Below are positions 40,770-49,275 of a stretch of 64,000 nucleotides of DNA, in pieces (within the stretch, counting starts at the first letter, position 1; each line of letters opens with the position of its first letter). Location of the stretch: the IMG/VR virus record IMGVR_UViG_3300046692_000130, positions 30,595 to 94,594 of that record; one strand, 5' to 3'. The position numbers were made by a program, and so were the translations under genes. Source of the stretch: a virus. The notes beneath the pieces were generated by a model that worked only from the letters and a program-made list of their open reading frames with translations, did no database searches and was not told where the DNA came from.

Positions 40770-42014
40770 TTAGGGTTTGAATGACTGCATCGCTGCCCAC
40801 ATGTCTTCGCGGGTCGCAGCCTTAGGTGTTGTTGGTTGAATTGGTTCGGAGGCAGGAGCAGGTAGCAGACCCTTGATGCGTGGCACCACGTTCGGATACG
40901 CCAGCAGCTTGGCTTCCTTCACCGGCATACCGCCAGCGCGAAGCTCTTTGTACTTCCTGTCTGCAGCTTCCTTGGCGAGACGCTTGTCTTCCTTCTTCTG
41001 CTTCGCTGCCAGCTTCTTCGCAGCTTTCTCTTCCTCAGCCTTGCGCTGCTTCTCAGCCTTCAGTGCAGCCCTGCGTTCGCGCTTGTCGGCACTACGACGC
41101 TCTTCAATCGACTTGAGACTGCGATACAGTTCCAGCGCAGCCACGAAGGCTCTTGTGTCGGCCTCTAACCACTCTGGCCCGAGGTACCATGGCTCGAAGT
41201 CACCATCCGTCTTACCGAGGCGCAGAATCCATCGATCTTGGATCTGCATGCCGGTCTCTTCGACCATGGCGAACAGATAGATCGCAGCCTGATAGGCGTA
41301 TGAGTCACTGAGATGGTTGCTCGATTTCCAGTCAGCGATAGACAGCCGATCCTTGAACGTCCTGCCCTGACAGCCTTTGCATTCAGGATCACCACACGAG
41401 TCAACGAGGCAGACACCATCAGTGGTGCCAGCTACATCGAACTTGCGTGAGTAGATCTTGCGCTCGGTGTAGATCCAGCGCACATTGTGCAGCTTCATCC
41501 ACTTCAAAGCGGCTTCGTAGCAGGACTGGGCCAGCAGGTTGTTGTATGGCCGGTAGTAGGTCGTGTTGACTACACCATGGTTGTGCTTGATGGCGTAGAT
41601 GATCTCGTCTTCGATGGCCTTGTGTGCGATGTGACCGATGTTGCCAGCCTCTTCCAATCGCTCACTGTGCTTGTTCTTGGCTTCATTCAGCCACATCTCA
41701 AACTGATCAGCAGTGAAGTGTCTGATCGTGCCATCGGGGTTGTAGATGTGGCCCCGAAGTGTCTCGACGCAGAGCTTGGTCGCCCAGCGCATCAGGACGT
41801 ACGACTTGTCGATTGCGGTGCCTAATACAGTCGTGACACCTGCAACGTCGACGCGCTCTCCTGCCTCATTGATGCGGAAATAAACGTGAGGGACGTCATC
41901 GTAAAATAGCTCGACTTGTCCGTTGTAAAGTTTGTAAGAGACGACCTCATTGGCCAGACTCTCAGTTGTCAGCGCTTGTGACATCCAGTCAGGCGCTTGC
42001 AATGCTGTGCTCAG
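40770..42014 (-). CDS. Cas4/RecB-type PD-(D/E)xK exonuclease
   Basis: 414 aa from CTG 42014 or 410 aa from TTG 42002. AGAGG precedes CTG closely, in a context (GGAGTCATCTGAG) nearly identical to the recA start. Nuclease motifs: GNIGHIAHKAIED (motif I), GTTDGVC (D), ADWKSSNHLSDSYAYQAAIYLF (DxK and Q). CxxC near the middle (DPECKGCQG) could be a partial Fe-S or zinc site. The C-terminal 140 residues form a charged Lys/Ala coiled coil. Processes DNA ends for recombination. Confidence 0.8.
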   Translation of the reverse strand: MSTALQAPDWMSQALTTESLANEVVSYKLYNGQVELFYDDVPHVYFRINEAGERVDVAGVTTVLGTAIDKSYVLMRWATKLCVETLRGHIYNPDGTIRHFTADQFEMWLNEAKNKHSERLEEAGNIGHIAHKAIEDEIIYAIKHNHGVVNTTYYRPYNNLLAQSCYEAALKWMKLHNVRWIYTERKIYSRKFDVAGTTDGVCLVDSCGDPECKGCQGRTFKDRLSIADWKSSNHLSDSYAYQAAIYLFAMVEETGMQIQDRWILRLGKTDGDFEPWYLGPEWLEADTRAFVAALELYRSLKSIEERRSADKRERRAALKAEKQRKAEEEKAAKKLAAKQKKEDKRLAKEAADRKYKELRAGGMPVKEAKLLAYPNVVPRIKGLLPAPASEPIQPTTPKAATREDMWAAMQSFKP

Positions 42015-42026
42015 ATGACTCCTCTC

Positions 42027-42233
42027 TTACTGCTCGAAAACTCCGACGATTGTTGGGGTATCGCTATCGATGTGATTGTTGCCGTCGAAGCTGATGTAGT
42101 CGTTGACCTTCATCCTGCGTCCATAGTCCAAGGCGTCCTCAAGTGAATCAGCTTCCACGATGACGCCGACGACGAGCTTGACGTTCGCTTGGATCTCGAA
42201 ATTCTTCTTCGGTGGTGGTGTGTTCTTTGCCAA
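42027..42233 (-). CDS. Small unknown protein, 68 aa
   Basis: ATG 42233, four bases after the RNA ligase stop. Strands and helix (FEIQANVKLVVGVIVEADSLEDALDYGRRM) like a small ferredoxin-like fold; no catalytic motif. Common type of phage hypothetical protein. Confidence 0.5.
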   Translation of the reverse strand: MAKNTPPPKKNFEIQANVKLVVGVIVEADSLEDALDYGRRMKVNDYISFDGNNHIDSDTPTIVGVFEQ

Positions 42234-42237
42234 TGGT

Positions 42238-43230
42238 TTAGTTGGTCTCCAGATAGTCGTTGCTGACGATCTTCAGATGGACGCGACCGAGGCGCGGAAC
42301 GTAGCGCTCACGGACAGGCTTCACAACGATGCCCTCGCGTATTTGGTTGATGGGGTTGGCCCCGCCGACGAGTGTGTTGCCATCGGCCAGACTGATGAGA
42401 AGGTCGTAGTCGAACGCGCCCTCAAACACAATCGGAGGCAGAAGTCCGTAAGGCTCAAACATCCGACGCATTTCGTCGAAGTCAGTCCACTGCTGGCCGA
42501 TCATCAGATCGAATGCAACGAACTTGTATTCGCCGTTGACTGCGCCATATCGCAGCGTCTGCACATTACCAAACACTTCGCCGTATAGGACAGCGCCCGG
42601 GAACGCAATGCAGAAAGCTTCGATCTGGGGATTCTGGGCCAAAGCCTTCCACCACCAGTTGTCGCCCTGCTCGACCCATTGGTTCTTGGATCCGACGTAC
42701 ATCTTCTGCTCAATTGGGTGGTACACGTAGCGCGCATTCGTGCCATGGATCTTCTCAGTGGCTACTACGGTCTCGCCCGGGTTGAACATGCGACTGTAGC
42801 GCAGCATGTTGTCTACGTCATACTTTGGCGCGTAGATGTTGGGTGGAGGAATATCGTCACGTACGTGCTCATTAGAGCCGCCAGACGGCGCTGGTTCGTA
42901 GTGCGTGACCCCGAAGTACTCGGCAACGTCGTCGCCCTCTACAGCGCCCTCTGGTGCCTTCAGCAACAGGCCCATGGACACGACGCCGCGAAGCTTTTTG
43001 ACTCTGATACGTTTGTTGCCTTTGAGGAATTCGAACTCAGGCCGGGAGGTATCCACGATGGAGTCAGGCTGCACATATGCAGCAAGCTCATCGTTCTGGA
43101 ACTGGCCCTTCTGGACACAGCAGGTGAAGCCGAAGATGTTCGCTATTTCAAGCTTGTCGGCGTTGGGGTGGGGTTCGATTACGACACGAACTACTTCTAC
43201 TTTGTGGGAATTGGGTACAGCTTCGTTCAG
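42238..43230 (-). CDS. RNA ligase (DRB0094/Rnl5-like) with N-terminal OB domain
   Basis: 330 aa if initiation is CTG 43230, with AAAGGA six bases upstream; upstream GTG and TTG in frame have no suitable site. The N-terminal HKVEVVRVVIEPHPNADKLEIANI segment is an OB/tRNA-binding-like domain. The nucleotidyltransferase core has motif I KIHGTNAR, then VLYGEVFG (III) and EGIVVKP (IV). It seals RNA breaks through an AMP-lysine intermediate. CTG overlaps the stop of a 29-codon upstream frame. Confidence 0.78.
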   Translation of the reverse strand: MNEAVPNSHKVEVVRVVIEPHPNADKLEIANIFGFTCCVQKGQFQNDELAAYVQPDSIVDTSRPEFEFLKGNKRIRVKKLRGVVSMGLLLKAPEGAVEGDDVAEYFGVTHYEPAPSGGSNEHVRDDIPPPNIYAPKYDVDNMLRYSRMFNPGETVVATEKIHGTNARYVYHPIEQKMYVGSKNQWVEQGDNWWWKALAQNPQIEAFCIAFPGAVLYGEVFGNVQTLRYGAVNGEYKFVAFDLMIGQQWTDFDEMRRMFEPYGLLPPIVFEGAFDYDLLISLADGNTLVGGANPINQIREGIVVKPVRERYVPRLGRVHLKIVSNDYLETN

Positions 43231-43351
43231 GCAGGATCCTTTCGACAAGGCTCCGCGCAGCCTGAGAGACACGCGTCGAAACGCATGTGCAATGGCGCGC
43301 ACGGATGCACATTCATGGTTGGGGAATCAGTTGTAAGTGGGTATGAAATCT

Positions 43352-43380
43352 ATAGTACGACACTTTCGCGCCGTTTGCAA
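43352..43380 (-). promoter_or_regulatory. Promoter of the RNA ligase operon
   Basis: TTGCAA (43380-43375), 17 bp, TACTAT (43357-43352), after AAATCAGCAAATAATCTA. It yields a leader of about 115 bases before the CTG start. Confidence 0.8.
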
Positions 43381-43430
43381 TAGATTATTTGCTGATTTCT
43401 GTGGAAAACTTTTGCCGGGGAGGGCTGGGT

Positions 43431-43862
43431 CTAACGGGGTGAGTTGAGGCGCGCCAGACCAGAGAGATCCACTGGGGGAGCGGACACGGCCTGACGGCAC
43501 CTACTGCCATGGACGGGGTGCTTGATGGTTTGTATCGTGCTGGGTCTGATTGGGAGCAGCGCTTCCCTCAGTGTCGGGATCTTGACATCCACAGACACCG
43601 AGGCAGAATAAGACGTCGTAGGCCGTGTCTGCGTTCTACGCTTCTCACGTCTCGCGCCTTCGGCCCCGCGCTCACCAAACAGGCCCAGCAAGCGTTGTAG
43701 GTTCATCAGGGCGTTCTTCCAGCCCCTGACGTCGCTTAGGGTACTTGGAACGACAAAGATCGCATTGTTCGGGAAACGCCAGACCTCATGCTTACGCTGC
43801 CGGTCGATCACAGCCTCATGCTGCTTCAGTATTTCCCGAACCTGCTTCTCATGCCTATCCAC
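43431..43862 (-). CDS. HicA-like fold protein with unrelated C-terminal tail
   Basis: 143 aa, ATG 43862. Residues 1-60 (QVREILKQHEAVIDRQRKHEVWRFPNNAIFVVPST) match the HicA/YcfA-like dsRBD fold, with His at the KHE site rather than the GSH of true HicA. The C-terminal 80 residues are Arg/Pro/Ser-rich and probably disordered. There is no HicB next to it. It may bind RNA without cutting it. Confidence 0.5.
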   Translation of the reverse strand: MDRHEKQVREILKQHEAVIDRQRKHEVWRFPNNAIFVVPSTLSDVRGWKNALMNLQRLLGLFGERGAEGARREKRRTQTRPTTSYSASVSVDVKIPTLREALLPIRPSTIQTIKHPVHGSRCRQAVSAPPVDLSGLARLNSPR

Positions 43863-44244
43863 GGTTCCCGACCTCCTCCAGCGATTTTTTGCCGTTGATC
43901 AAATCCAAGAACTTGTTGAGGTTTTGGGCGGCAACAGGATGCAACAGGCCCAAGACCTTCTCTGCCCTATCGTTCTTCAGATAGTAGTCAAATTCGCCGT
44001 TATGAATAGAGCAGCCGATGACTGCAAGGCGATTCTTGAACCAGTTCATCAGGTGCTCTTCCCGGGCCTGTACGCGCTCACGGATCAGCCGGTCGACTTC
44101 CTTCATGATCTCGCGGTTAGTCTCGATCTCATCGATCATTGCCTGTAGGCCGTTGCGGTCGACTGGGATCTCTGGGAACCGGTGCGACCTCATGATCGAC
44201 AGACGGTGTTTGCTCGTTGCTATTACTTCGTCCATTACTGGCAC
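43855..44244 (-). CDS. Unknown helical protein, 129 aa
   Basis: GTG 44244, with AAGGAG seven bases upstream. A long helix (GLQAMIDEIETNREIMKEVDRLIRERV) then LMNWFKNRLAVIGCSIHNGEF. It overlaps the HicA-like gene. No recognised motif. Confidence 0.5.
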   Translation of the reverse strand: MPVMDEVIATSKHRLSIMRSHRFPEIPVDRNGLQAMIDEIETNREIMKEVDRLIRERVQAREEHLMNWFKNRLAVIGCSIHNGEFDYYLKNDRAEKVLGLLHPVAAQNLNKFLDLINGKKSLEEVGNRG

Positions 44245-44284
44245 GTCATCGCTCCTTCTTAGGTTGTGCTTCGACTTCAGTTCT

Positions 44285-45454
44285 TCAGGCAGCTATAGCA
44301 TTCTGCGTCTGACTGGCGAACTCTGGCTCTTCAGACGTGGGCCTGACCATCGACCAGAGTGCCTTTGTCGTGTTCTTGCCATCAAGGATCATGAAGAGCA
44401 GACCACGCGCTTCAGGGAACTGGTTGGCGAACTCAACGAACTTCCTGCGCTCGATGTTTGCCCTCTCTGTAAGCCCGGGGAATGCCTTGCGCTGCTCACG
44501 GTCGAGACCAGCGAGTGGCAAGTCTCCAGTGAAGCCACCGAAAATCTGAACAGCGCCGTCGTAGATCGCCCTGCGCCGGTTATCAAACTCGACCGCCGTG
44601 TCCAAAGCCCACTGCTGGAAGTCCTGAGGCAGACCGTCAAGCTTGTCGGCCAGCGTCCCACCTTCACTCAGCAACTGCCAGATCGAGAGCGGAGTCCACT
44701 CTGTCACGATGCGATGCATCTTGACGTATGTATTGAACTTGATCTTGACCTTGAGCGGTGACTGGCCCGGGCGAAGCCATGTGGCGATATAGCCCTCTGC
44801 GTTGTCGCTATCCTCTTGCGTAGCGTCATAGAGAGACTTGCTGTGCAGTGGCTTGGCGTACTGCAGGTTGTTCAGGCGCGCCAGCTTCTCCACACGCTCT
44901 GGATCCATCTCTTCACCCGTCTCAATGTTGACGAGAGTGAGCAGCACGAGACCTTCCCAGTCATAGCGGACGACGACACGGTTGTCGTTGTAGACGATCT
45001 CCACCATGGGCGTCCAGCCGGTCGGCCAGATCGTAGCGCCATGGCTCTGCAGATAGTCGGTAGCCCACTCTGCCTGTTCAGACTCGAAGGATCCACGCGT
45101 AGCTACTGCCATCTCGCCATCAGTGGCGCGGTAGACCACACCGAGTGAGCCATCGAACTTCGTAGACATGATCGGCTTCTCTGTGGGCAGATTCTCCAAC
45201 AGAGTCTCAGGGTGACGTTCGTCGTTGAAGTTCCAGAACTTTGCGAACGGGCGCGCAACGATCTCAAGGGTATCGAGGTTGTAGATCAGACCACGGCACT
45301 GATTGGTGCAGTCATCGAATGATTGGAGGATAGTAGCAAGCTTGGAGTAGTTCAGAATTCCAAGTGGCTCAGTTGGGTGATGACGAAGGTTGAGGGTTTT
45401 ACCGCGTAGGTGGCAGTGGAATAAATCATTGTCAATCAAGTCAAACAATTTCAT
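44285..45454 (-). CDS. T4 Rnl1-family RNA ligase
   Basis: 389 aa, ATG 45454. N-terminal CRGLIYNLDTLEIVARPFAKFWNF and motif I STKFDGSLG (Lys near residue 99) are typical of T4 RNA ligase 1; motif IV EGYIATW and motif V KVKIKF also present. The helical C-terminal domain (ERRKFVEFANQF) is the tRNA-binding region. With polynucleotide kinase-phosphatase in the adjacent gene, it repairs tRNA cut by host anticodon nucleases. Confidence 0.88.
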   Translation of the reverse strand: MKLFDLIDNDLFHCHLRGKTLNLRHHPTEPLGILNYSKLATILQSFDDCTNQCRGLIYNLDTLEIVARPFAKFWNFNDERHPETLLENLPTEKPIMSTKFDGSLGVVYRATDGEMAVATRGSFESEQAEWATDYLQSHGATIWPTGWTPMVEIVYNDNRVVVRYDWEGLVLLTLVNIETGEEMDPERVEKLARLNNLQYAKPLHSKSLYDATQEDSDNAEGYIATWLRPGQSPLKVKIKFNTYVKMHRIVTEWTPLSIWQLLSEGGTLADKLDGLPQDFQQWALDTAVEFDNRRRAIYDGAVQIFGGFTGDLPLAGLDREQRKAFPGLTERANIERRKFVEFANQFPEARGLLFMILDGKNTTKALWSMVRPTSEEPEFASQTQNAIAA

Positions 45455-45455
45455 T

Positions 45456-46385
45456 TTAGAACTCCTCTATCTGGCCCCGTACTGCTATGACACGTACTCC
45501 GTTTTGCTTCCACATCCTGACGACCGATGGCCGGTCATCGAGGACAATGTTGATCTGGTCTTTAGGCAGATCGTTCAAGATCTCTGCCTTCACTTCAACG
45601 TCGTTTCGCTTATCGCCTCCCCTTCGCATGAAGATGTAGTCGTATTCCAGTTGTGCGGTGTAACGTAACCAGTCCATCGTTTCGAACTGGTAGGTATCGG
45701 GTCTCGCGGATACCACGCAAATTGTGTGAGTCTTCGACAACTCACGAACCCAGCGGACAACGAAGTCCACGGGCTTATCTAGGTGCATCAGGGAAAAATA
45801 CAGATCCCAGTTCTTCTTGGCCGTGCCTGTGCCGCCACATGCATTACATTCGTCCTTGAACAGCGCGCCATGTGGCGAACACTGTACGCATTCACCATTG
45901 ACATGGTGTTCGCGATGAGAGCCATCAGCCAGTGTGCCGTCGATGTCGACCAGAGCGATAGGCTTCTCACCGAAGTCGATCATCCCGGCCCTTAGGGCCA
46001 TTCGATGAATGATCGCCTTGCCGACTGGCCTCTCGCGCTTACCGTCGCGGTCTATGCAAGTCTGCAGTGTCGAGCCAGTCCTGACCATTTCGAACGTGGC
46101 GTTGTGATCGGTTGCCTGATGACGCCACATGTCCTCATGCGACTTCAGCAGATTCGTGTCGTCGACGATCACGTTGTGCTGATGCTTGATCAACACACTC
46201 GCAATGGCTTTCTCTACATCGACGACAATCCTCTCGCGCTTGCCAGTCCACTTCCCACCGAACAGCATCGCTCGGAGATCATCGCGATTGACCCGGCCAG
46301 CATTGCCGTGCCTCTGTGCTATCTCTCGCGCCCGGGTCGACTTCCCTGCTCCCGGGAGATCTCGAAGCATAATCAGCTTGCTCAT
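45456..46385 (-). CDS. pnkp: Polynucleotide kinase-3'-phosphatase (T4 Pnkp-like)
   Basis: 309 aa. Kinase Walker A LPGAGKST (10-17), VNRDDLRAML and DDTNL complete the 5'-kinase; the phosphatase begins at VDIDGTLAD, followed by SARPDTYQ and a DDRPSVVRMW end. A zinc-finger insert with CVQC and CNACGG lies inside the phosphatase domain, as in some phage homologues. It prepares 2',3'-cyclic phosphate/5'-OH ends for the RNA ligase encoded one base downstream. Confidence 0.9.
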   Translation of the reverse strand: MSKLIMLRDLPGAGKSTRAREIAQRHGNAGRVNRDDLRAMLFGGKWTGKRERIVVDVEKAIASVLIKHQHNVIVDDTNLLKSHEDMWRHQATDHNATFEMVRTGSTLQTCIDRDGKRERPVGKAIIHRMALRAGMIDFGEKPIALVDIDGTLADGSHREHHVNGECVQCSPHGALFKDECNACGGTGTAKKNWDLYFSLMHLDKPVDFVVRWVRELSKTHTICVVSARPDTYQFETMDWLRYTAQLEYDYIFMRRGGDKRNDVEVKAEILNDLPKDQINIVLDDRPSVVRMWKQNGVRVIAVRGQIEEF

Positions 46386-46672
46386 GCGTACTGGTGCTCC
46401 TTGATGACGCTGCCCAGACCGTAGGTGACGAGATTGTTGCGTCGGCGACGTCCTACAACCTGTTCGTCTGAGATCGCCCTGAAGCCGACCACAGCATGGT
46501 GACGGGGAGCATTACGGCGAGGAGCTTCAGTCGCCATGACGTCGTGCTGGTTCTGGCACTCTATGCAATGAATTGCGTTTGGCTTGGCTGTGAGGCGCTT
46601 TGCGCCAATCGGATTGCTGCAACTGACGCAATTCCGTTCCGTGGTGCTCTGTTGGATAGCTACGTTATTCAT
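46382..46672 (-). CDS. TraR/DksA-type zinc-finger protein
   Basis: 96 aa, ATG 46672. CVSCSNPIGAKRLTAKP then CIECQ gives the C4 zinc finger of DksA/TraR proteins, which enter the RNA polymerase secondary channel. The usual coiled-coil tip is short or absent, so mimicry of ppGpp action is uncertain. First gene after the family promoter at 46,722-46,751. Confidence 0.7.
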   Translation of the reverse strand: MNNVAIQQSTTERNCVSCSNPIGAKRLTAKPNAIHCIECQNQHDVMATEAPRRNAPRHHAVVGFRAISDEQVVGRRRRNNLVTYGLGSVIKEHQYA

Positions 46673-46721
46673 TGGCCCGTTTGATCCCTTTCGTCACTCT
46701 TTAGTACTTGTTACTGTCAGC

Positions 46722-46751
46722 ATAATAACTATTGTATCGTCTGAGAGTCAA
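46722..46751 (-). promoter_or_regulatory. Promoter of the TraR-Pnkp-Rnl operon
   Basis: TTGACT (46751-46746), 18 bp, TATTAT (46727-46722). AGACGATACAATAG lies within the spacer, a variant of the boundary dyad word. Confidence 0.6.
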
Positions 46752-46765
46752 GAAAAATGTTGCAC

Positions 46766-46812
46766 TTATTTGCAGTCAGATAGCTGCATTTATTTGCAGT
46801 CAGATAGCTGCA
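46766..46812 (-). repeat. Tandem 23-bp repeat at the end of nadV
   Basis: Two copies (46766-46788, 46790-46812), period 24, differing only at the junction base. Each contains TTGCAG...CTGCAA-type arms (6 bp, the left arm of the second copy starting A) around CTATCTGA. The right-hand copy holds the last codons and stop of nadV. It may act as a double hairpin after the operon. Confidence 0.8.
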
Positions 46813-48194
46813 AGTTCGCGTATCTCAGAGAGATACTGGAACCTAGTCAGATAACCATCGTTGAAAACAGTTTCAAGCTGGTCGCCCCACCTGTCTGCCC
46901 CCGGAACAGTCACATAACCAATACCGTTGACGTAAATCAGCGACTGCCGACCGCGCAATGAAGACTTGCCCGGGTCAGTGATCGGATCCTTGAAGACCTC
47001 GACCTCTTCGCCATTGATGACGGCTGCAGAGCACTTGATCGCAACCTTCTGAGTGTCGCGGTTAACCTTCTGGAGCAGACCGGCCCCCATGCCTACCACG
47101 ACGTTCTCTGTGCTCCATCCTGCAGCGGTGACGGCTTCCATCAGACTGCGAATGCTCTGGAGGTTCATGCCATCGCTCCAGATGATCCCTACGACCGGCG
47201 AGAGCACACGGTAGCCCTTGGAGTTCAGTCTGTAGCCAAAGCGGTGAGCAAGGGCCATCAGAAGCTCAGGAATGATCTTCACAAAGTCGCCAGAGTCTGG
47301 CCGAATTACAACCTTGCCCTTGCGCTTGAGGATCTGATCACGGAAGGTGCCGCCGATGATGTTGCTCGTGAAGTTGTAGACGTCGTAGCTGTCAGCAACC
47401 AGCGAGATGATCCCGGTTGGGAACTGCTTCAGGGCGTGACCCACCGCGTCTGCCTCATGGAACCTGCCCCAGCTTGTCGTTGTCGAATGCTCGGTCGCCG
47501 GTACGGAGTAACCAGAGATCTTCCCAGCGCCATAGAACTGGTTCAGCAATGCGTTCGCTGGCTTCGTATCCGTGCCAAGGAAGTTGATCAGATGAGCAGC
47601 ACCGCCGATGGCAGCTTGCTCGTCTGACGTCACGCCACGATAACCCATGTCGTGTAACTGGAACGGCAGAGCGTCCAGAGTGTCAGCGGTCTTCACAAGG
47701 TATTCCTTGAGCACCATCTTGACCTCACGCGAGAGCGTAGCGACGGCAGAGCCATACCACATGTGCTGCAGCTTGGTCTCGGCCCAGCCGGTCAGGAACG
47801 CGCACTCTGGATCCGTATTGCGAATCGTCATCATGACGTTTGAGACAGGCACGGGAATGCCTTCACGCACGGCCTTGATCTCAAGTGGCAGACGACCACC
47901 ATAGACGTTGACGATCCTCATCCACTTCTTTGTGGGATAGTTGAAGTTGCTGCCAGCGAAGTGTTCACGCGCTTCATCAGCGGCAGCGCTGACATCACCT
48001 GCAGTGACGACAGAGCCTTCAAAGTTTGCCTTCAGGGCGTACTGCAGACCGAACAGTGTGCTCGTGCTGAACTCGCCGCCCCGGGCAGAGTAATAGTCGT
48101 ATAGCTCGGTCGTCCCGGGCTTGTAGAAGTACGGATGTGAATCCTTGTAGCTATCCGTCTTTTGAAGTGTTGAGAGATGCAGTGGACGTGCCAT
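46800..48194 (-). CDS. nadV: Nicotinamide phosphoribosyltransferase (NAMPT/NadV)
   Basis: 464 aa from ATG 48194 (TAATG overlap with the adenylyltransferase gene). Family features: LQKTDSYKDSHPYFYKPGTTELYDYYSARGG start, RPDSGDFVKIIP, GIIWSDGMNLQSIRSL, and a C-terminal VFKDPITDPGKSSLRGRQSL. It makes NMN from nicotinamide and phosphoribosyl pyrophosphate. With the downstream NMN adenylyltransferase it forms a two-step route to NAD+, matching the phage NAD+ reconstitution pathway (NARP2). Confidence 0.92.
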   Translation of the reverse strand: MARPLHLSTLQKTDSYKDSHPYFYKPGTTELYDYYSARGGEFSTSTLFGLQYALKANFEGSVVTAGDVSAAADEAREHFAGSNFNYPTKKWMRIVNVYGGRLPLEIKAVREGIPVPVSNVMMTIRNTDPECAFLTGWAETKLQHMWYGSAVATLSREVKMVLKEYLVKTADTLDALPFQLHDMGYRGVTSDEQAAIGGAAHLINFLGTDTKPANALLNQFYGAGKISGYSVPATEHSTTTSWGRFHEADAVGHALKQFPTGIISLVADSYDVYNFTSNIIGGTFRDQILKRKGKVVIRPDSGDFVKIIPELLMALAHRFGYRLNSKGYRVLSPVVGIIWSDGMNLQSIRSLMEAVTAAGWSTENVVVGMGAGLLQKVNRDTQKVAIKCSAAVINGEEVEVFKDPITDPGKSSLRGRQSLIYVNGIGYVTVPGADRWGDQLETVFNDGYLTRFQYLSEIRELAAI

Positions 48195-49117
48195 TAGTTG
48201 GTGAGGATTCCCTTCGCGATGAGATGAAGCTTCAGCATGTCGAACAGGGGTTGGTGAGCAGGTTCGATGTTCTGGCGTGAGATTGCATCGACGTGGAACC
48301 ATCGCACTGCGCTCACGTCATCGTTTGCTTCGGCTGCGAGTGTTTCCTTTGCCCAACCGAGGAACATCACCGTCTTGATGACTTCAGGTGTGTTCTGGTA
48401 GCGCCAGTCCTTGATCAACGAGGATCCAACGTATTCGACACAGCGCAACTTGACGTTCGACTCTTCTTCAGCCTCGCGTATTGCATCAGTCTCGTAATCG
48501 AGGCTGGTACCTTCGGCGTGACCACCAACGAAGCGCCAGTTCTTCTCTCCCGGCTTCTGTGCCATCAGCAACGAGACGCCACGCTGACTACAGAATGCGA
48601 TTGCGACGTCGACTGTGGGGATGACACGAGAGAAGCTGTTGAGCATGCCATGGATCACGCCAGCGCGGAACGCTTCAGAGTTTGGCATCATGTTCATGAC
48701 CTTCTCGCGAAGCTTGGTCGCGGAGATGTCGGCGCTCACTTCGACCTGTATCTCTTCCGTCTTGTGTCTGCCCATGTAGTCAGCAATGAAGCTGTCGCGC
48801 CCACCGTAGAGCGTCACGGAGGCGAACTGGGCGATTTCATGAATCTTGTTGTCGAGATCCTTCGACCACTCCTCATTCGTCTTGCGATCAGTGATGGGTA
48901 GAAGAATGAACTCGGGGTATTGCTCCTGAATCATGCGACGACGCGCTTCGAAGGACAGCGGGTCATGCTTAGTTGGAGGAGTGGCTGGGCATCCGATGAA
49001 GACGATGACGCGATTGCCGTGGTTCTGCTTGACCGTCCTCAACAGTGCGATATGACCTTCAGTCAGAAAGTGTGTCTGGAAGCGTCCGACAACGACGCCA
49101 TAGCTTGGAGTGCTCAC
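48194..49117 (-). CDS. Bifunctional NMN adenylyltransferase-Nudix hydrolase
   Basis: 307 aa from GTG 49117 with AAAGGA upstream. N-terminal domain: GVVVGRFQTHFLTEGH (nucleotidyltransferase GH motif) and ISATKLR (the ISSTxxR site). C-terminal Nudix box: GGHAEGTS...REAEEES, slightly degenerate (spacing and final residues differ). It makes NAD+ from NMN and ATP; the Nudix half may hydrolyse ADP-ribose or NADH. Coupled to nadV by a one-base overlap. Confidence 0.88.
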   Translation of the reverse strand: MSTPSYGVVVGRFQTHFLTEGHIALLRTVKQNHGNRVIVFIGCPATPPTKHDPLSFEARRRMIQEQYPEFILLPITDRKTNEEWSKDLDNKIHEIAQFASVTLYGGRDSFIADYMGRHKTEEIQVEVSADISATKLREKVMNMMPNSEAFRAGVIHGMLNSFSRVIPTVDVAIAFCSQRGVSLLMAQKPGEKNWRFVGGHAEGTSLDYETDAIREAEEESNVKLRCVEYVGSSLIKDWRYQNTPEVIKTVMFLGWAKETLAAEANDDVSAVRWFHVDAISRQNIEPAHQPLFDMLKLHLIAKGILTN

Positions 49118-49164
49118 TTCGGATCCTTTGTGCTTGGGGTTTGGTGGTAGTAGGGGTTCGCAGT

Positions 49165-49275
49165 TTAGAGCAAGATGAAGATGAACGCGAGTAGCAGCCA
49201 GATGAACCAATGGTGCAGAATCAAAGCACCGAGGCCCAGTAGCCAGAGGATGATGAGGATCAATACGATCAGCAT
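49165..49275 (-). CDS. Single-helix membrane peptide, 36 aa
   Basis: ATG 49275 overlaps the stop of the upstream zinc-ribbon gene (TAATG). The product is almost wholly Leu/Ile/Trp/Phe (MLIVLILIILWLLGLGAL and on), a single spanning helix with a His pair in the middle. Possible membrane regulator or toxin-like peptide. Confidence 0.5.
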   Translation of the reverse strand: MLIVLILIILWLLGLGALILHHWFIWLLLAFIFILL

